Assembly (NCBI GenBank): GCA_902762655.1
Contig: CACWOZ010000001.1
Span: 124,001-188,000, forward strand
Reading direction: 5' to 3'
From: an uncultured Bacteroidia bacterium
GTDB lineage: Bacteria > Bacteroidota > Bacteroidia > Bacteroidales > UBA932
DNA length: 64,000 bases
In this document: one piece after another, positions 61,554 to 64,000 of the stretch
Position numbering within the stretch: the stretch's first letter is position 1
Layout of the letters: every line of letters begins with the position of its first letter
Position numbers and translations under genes: made by a program
The notes under the pieces: model-generated
The model's input: the letters and a program-made list of their open reading frames with translations, nothing else
What the model was told of the DNA's origin: nothing
Database searches by the model: none

Positions 61554-64000
61554 ATGCAATACAAAAAGTCGTTCTCATATTGCGCATTATTTATCGCTTC
61601 TCTTTTTGCGGTGCTTTCATCCTGCACGGAGATCGCCGAGCCGTCCATTCCCTCTGATGGAGTGGTGATTACAGCCACTGCCTCCCTGCCTGGATGCCGT
61701 ACCAAAATGATATACGAAGACTCTTTCCCGGAGCTTGACGGAATAAAGGCCGGGTGGGAGACCGGGGACACTTTCCTCGCGTTGGAGATCAACGGCAGCA
61801 CGGTTACGCCTGTAACGTTTACGGCTACCGCTCCCGGTGACGTGGCGACCACATTCACATCTTCCGGAGCCGTTGCCGCCAACAGCACGACCAAGTGGGT
61901 CGCAGTCCTTGGGAAGGCTGCCGGTTTTGGCAATGGCGGCATCATCTGCCGGTATTCCGGACAGGACGGTTCGCTGAAGGGCCTGGAAGGGTACGATTAC
62001 ATGACTGCATCGTCAACAGGAGAGAATCCGGACTTCAAGTATTCTAATGGCAAGCATCTGACATATCTCCTCCGGCTGAAAGCTCCTGCTGGTGTAGGAA
62101 AGCTCGAATTCAATACAACGGCCGACCCGGCCGAGTGGCTTGTTGCTTCCGACGGCACCTCGACCCCTTGCAAGGCCGACTATCGCCCGAAAGCTGTTAA
62201 AACCCTAACGCTCTCAGGAGAGACTAAAGAAGGGGATATTGTATATCTGGCGGTGCCTGCAATCGATTATTCCGATGCCGGACTCATAGTCACGGCCATG
62301 AACGGTTCCGGCACCAAGTCCCAGGGTAAAGTGAAGAGCGCAGACCTGTCGGCCAAGGGCGGGCAGGCCGGTACCTTTGAAATGGACGCCCTGATTGACA
62401 GGCCTCTCGAGGGAGATGCAATTGATTTCGTGTCCGTATGCAAAGTCCGTCTCGAGTTCGTGAACAATGTTTCCTGGCAGGGCCTTCAGGATAATTACCG
62501 GTTCAGGACCTCGCCCCGTTGGGCGCCGTTCAACATCGGAGCGTCTGCAAAGCCTTCATCTGCCGAAGAGGCATACGGATCCTATTTTGCCTGGGGAGAA
62601 ACGGAACAGCGCGAATCCTACAGCCAGAACAACTACAGATACAACGGAAAGGACGGAAATCTGGGAAAGGTGAAAACCTATCCCGGAGAGTCTGACGTTT
62701 CCCTTAATGTTAATGTGATCTCCGGAACAAAGTACGATGTCGCCCGCGTGAAATGGGGCAGCCTCTGGAGAATGCCTTATGCCGAAGAGATGATGTGTTT
62801 CCTCGGGTATAATGGCACGTTTACTTATACCGCCGGGCAGAGTGAACAGACTGACACGTACTTTTCCACGAGGGACGTCACGGAATATGAGGGAGTATCC
62901 GTAAGCGGGCGCACTTTCTCCCGCAACGGCAAGACCATTTTCTTCCCGTTTGCCGGAAGGTATTTTTTCACCGAGGGCGGATCGGTATCCACTCCTTCGC
63001 TGGTGGGGAAGGCCGGATTGTATTACAGCGGCACCCACAACAACCAGGCTGGAGTTTCCCAAGCATACAGGGTGTACATGAGGACCACGCAGGTGGACTA
63101 TCTCTCGCAGGAATGTTCATACGCCTTCTCCGTACGCCCCGTTCTGGCTGAGGAAACAGATGAGCCAGTCAGTGTCACTGCGAGCGGTCGCGTCACCGAC
63201 TCTTCTACCGGTAATGGCATAGCCGGGGTGACGGTGTCCGACGGTTACAATTGCTGCGTAACCGATGCGGACGGCCGCTACTGCATGGATGCGGACAGCC
63301 GTGCCCGTACGATCAACGTCACGGTCCCCGCTTCGTACGAGATGCCGCTTGGCCCTGACGGCCGCCCGGCTTTTTACAAGAGGGTCGATTTCTTGAAAGG
63401 CCAGGATGCCGTCGCGGACTTCTCTCTCACGCCCCGAAGCAGTGCTTCATCACGGTTTACGCTCATCACCGTTTCCGACGCCCACATCAAAACCGAATCC
63501 AACCTGAACGACTTCATATCCGGTCCTGTCCCGGATATCCAGAATACGATAAATGAGCTGGAAGCATCCGGCAACGCCGGAACCATAATAGGAGTCGGGC
63601 TTGGAGACCAGCTCTGGGACAGTCCCGATATGGCCGCTTCCGTGCGGGGCGTCTATACCGGATTCCGCACGTCGGGCGGCACGATGCCTTTCTTCTATAC
63701 GATAGGCAACCACGACCACGTGATTGTTCCGGACGGAACAGATATCCAGAGTACCGACAACTTCGTGGAGAATTTCGGCCCGACCGACTTCTCCTTCGAC
63801 ATCGGTAACGCGCATTTCGTGGTGCTGGACAACATCGACTTCACTGGGGATTACTCGGGAACCGCCATCAAGTACAGGGAAAGGTTCAACGGGGAACAGA
63901 TACACTGGCTCAAGCAGGACATTGCCAACGTTTCCAACAAGGCGGGCAAACTCGTAATCCTTTGCACCCATGCTCCTATGTACAGCCCCCTGGGCAATCT
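61554..64000 (+). CDS. Surface lipoprotein fused to calcineurin-like phosphoesterase (fusion B, 3' end outside window)
   Basis: Open from ATG 61554 to the window end, at least 815 residues with no stop. The signal MQYKKSFSYCALFIASLFAV is followed by a lipobox at LSSC (Cys24). It has a fimbrillin-like domain (GIKAGWETGDTFLAL, WVAVLGKAAG, CRYSGQDG), a Fib_succ_major-like module (WAPFNIGASAKP, YDVARVKWGSLWRMP), a MetallophosN-like domain (GRVTDSSTGNGIAGVTVSDG) and the start of the phosphoesterase core (VSDAHIK, VGLGDQLWD, TIGNHDH, CTHAPMY). The layout is the same as fusion A. Confidence 0.88.
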   Translation, partial: MQYKKSFSYCALFIASLFAVLSSCTEIAEPSIPSDGVVITATASLPGCRTKMIYEDSFPELDGIKAGWETGDTFLALEINGSTVTPVTFTATAPGDVATTFTSSGAVAANSTTKWVAVLGKAAGFGNGGIICRYSGQDGSLKGLEGYDYMTASSTGENPDFKYSNGKHLTYLLRLKAPAGVGKLEFNTTADPAEWLVASDGTSTPCKADYRPKAVKTLTLSGETKEGDIVYLAVPAIDYSDAGLIVTAMNGSGTKSQGKVKSADLSAKGGQAGTFEMDALIDRPLEGDAIDFVSVCKVRLEFVNNVSWQGLQDNYRFRTSPRWAPFNIGASAKPSSAEEAYGSYFAWGETEQRESYSQNNYRYNGKDGNLGKVKTYPGESDVSLNVNVISGTKYDVARVKWGSLWRMPYAEEMMCFLGYNGTFTYTAGQSEQTDTYFSTRDVTEYEGVSVSGRTFSRNGKTIFFPFAGRYFFTEGGSVSTPSLVGKAGLYYSGTHNNQAGVSQAYRVYMRTTQVDYLSQECSYAFSVRPVLAEETDEPVSVTASGRVTDSSTGNGIAGVTVSDGYNCCVTDADGRYCMDADSRARTINVTVPASYEMPLGPDGRPAFYKRVDFLKGQDAVADFSLTPRSSASSRFTLITVSDAHIKTESNLNDFISGPVPDIQNTINELEASGNAGTIIGVGLGDQLWDSPDMAASVRGVYTGFRTSGGTMPFFYTIGNHDHVIVPDGTDIQSTDNFVENFGPTDFSFDIGNAHFVVLDNIDFTGDYSGTAIKYRERFNGEQIHWLKQDIANVSNKAGKLVILCTHAPMYSPLGN

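Noticed and set aside
1-64000. CRISPR array, rRNA operon, SusC/SusD pair or transposase
   Set aside because: No repeat-spacer pattern, rRNA sequence, TonB-dependent transporter or transposase motifs were found on reading both strands.
61554-64000. Missing gene at the window end
   Set aside because: The region is not empty: the frame is open to the last base, so the gene is simply truncated by the window and is listed as partial.

Overview
This window looks like a chromosomal segment of an anaerobic, probably gut-associated member of Bacteroidales (phylum Bacteroidota). The grounds are the TAnnTTTG promoter boxes, the lack of Shine-Dalgarno sites, lipoproteins with acidic or lysine-rich residues after the lipobox cysteine, DUF4783, PorT-like, GH92 and GH78 families, and a glycogen operon of the Bacteroides type. 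The genus cannot be fixed from this sequence.

Positions 1-21.4 kb are dense housekeeping DNA: recQ (5' end outside the window), dnaG, metG, an O-methyltransferase, a secreted protein of unknown function, dnaX, lptB, a sigma-54-type response regulator without a DNA-binding domain, cmk, ispH, efp, a DUF4783 protein, rlmH, an NtrY-like sensor kinase, engB, prs, a small cysteine-containing membrane protein, der, xseA and xseB. Many genes overlap by 1-4 bases and are probably translationally coupled. Positions 21.4-31.2 kb are one tight glycogen operon (branching enzyme, debranching enzyme, GT4 synthase-like enzyme, GH57 enzyme, phosphorylase) that runs into ribF. Positions 31.2-38.9 kb hold greA, a HIT protein, a thioredoxin-fold lipoprotein without CXXC, tsaB and cvpA (minus strand), ileS, a DksA-like protein and lspA, closed by a strong terminator. 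Positions 39-42.7 kb carry, on the minus strand, a PorT-like outer-membrane barrel, a large EF-hand membrane protein and a secreted endonuclease/exonuclease/phosphatase (EEP) protein.

After tRNA-Ser(UGA) at 42.8 kb the content becomes accessory: a second EEP paralogue, a GH78 rhamnosidase, a GH92/GH2 operon, and from 51.7 kb to the window end a cluster of surface lipoproteins. Four paralogous lipoproteins share a fimbrillin-like N-terminus and a Fib_succ_major-like C-terminal module. Two of them are fused to a secreted calcineurin-like phosphoesterase that also occurs as a stand-alone gene. The last fusion gene runs off the window end.

The most unusual signals are: (1) an in-frame palindromic element in dnaG and dnaX with the same loop but different, self-complementary arms, plus a different hairpin-rich in-frame insert in ileS; (2) the lipoprotein-phosphoesterase cluster; (3) several perfect TAnnTTTG boxes only 4-7 nt before the start codon, implying leaderless or nearly leaderless mRNAs; (4) a GH92 gene that loses its C-terminus where it runs into the convergent GH78 gene.
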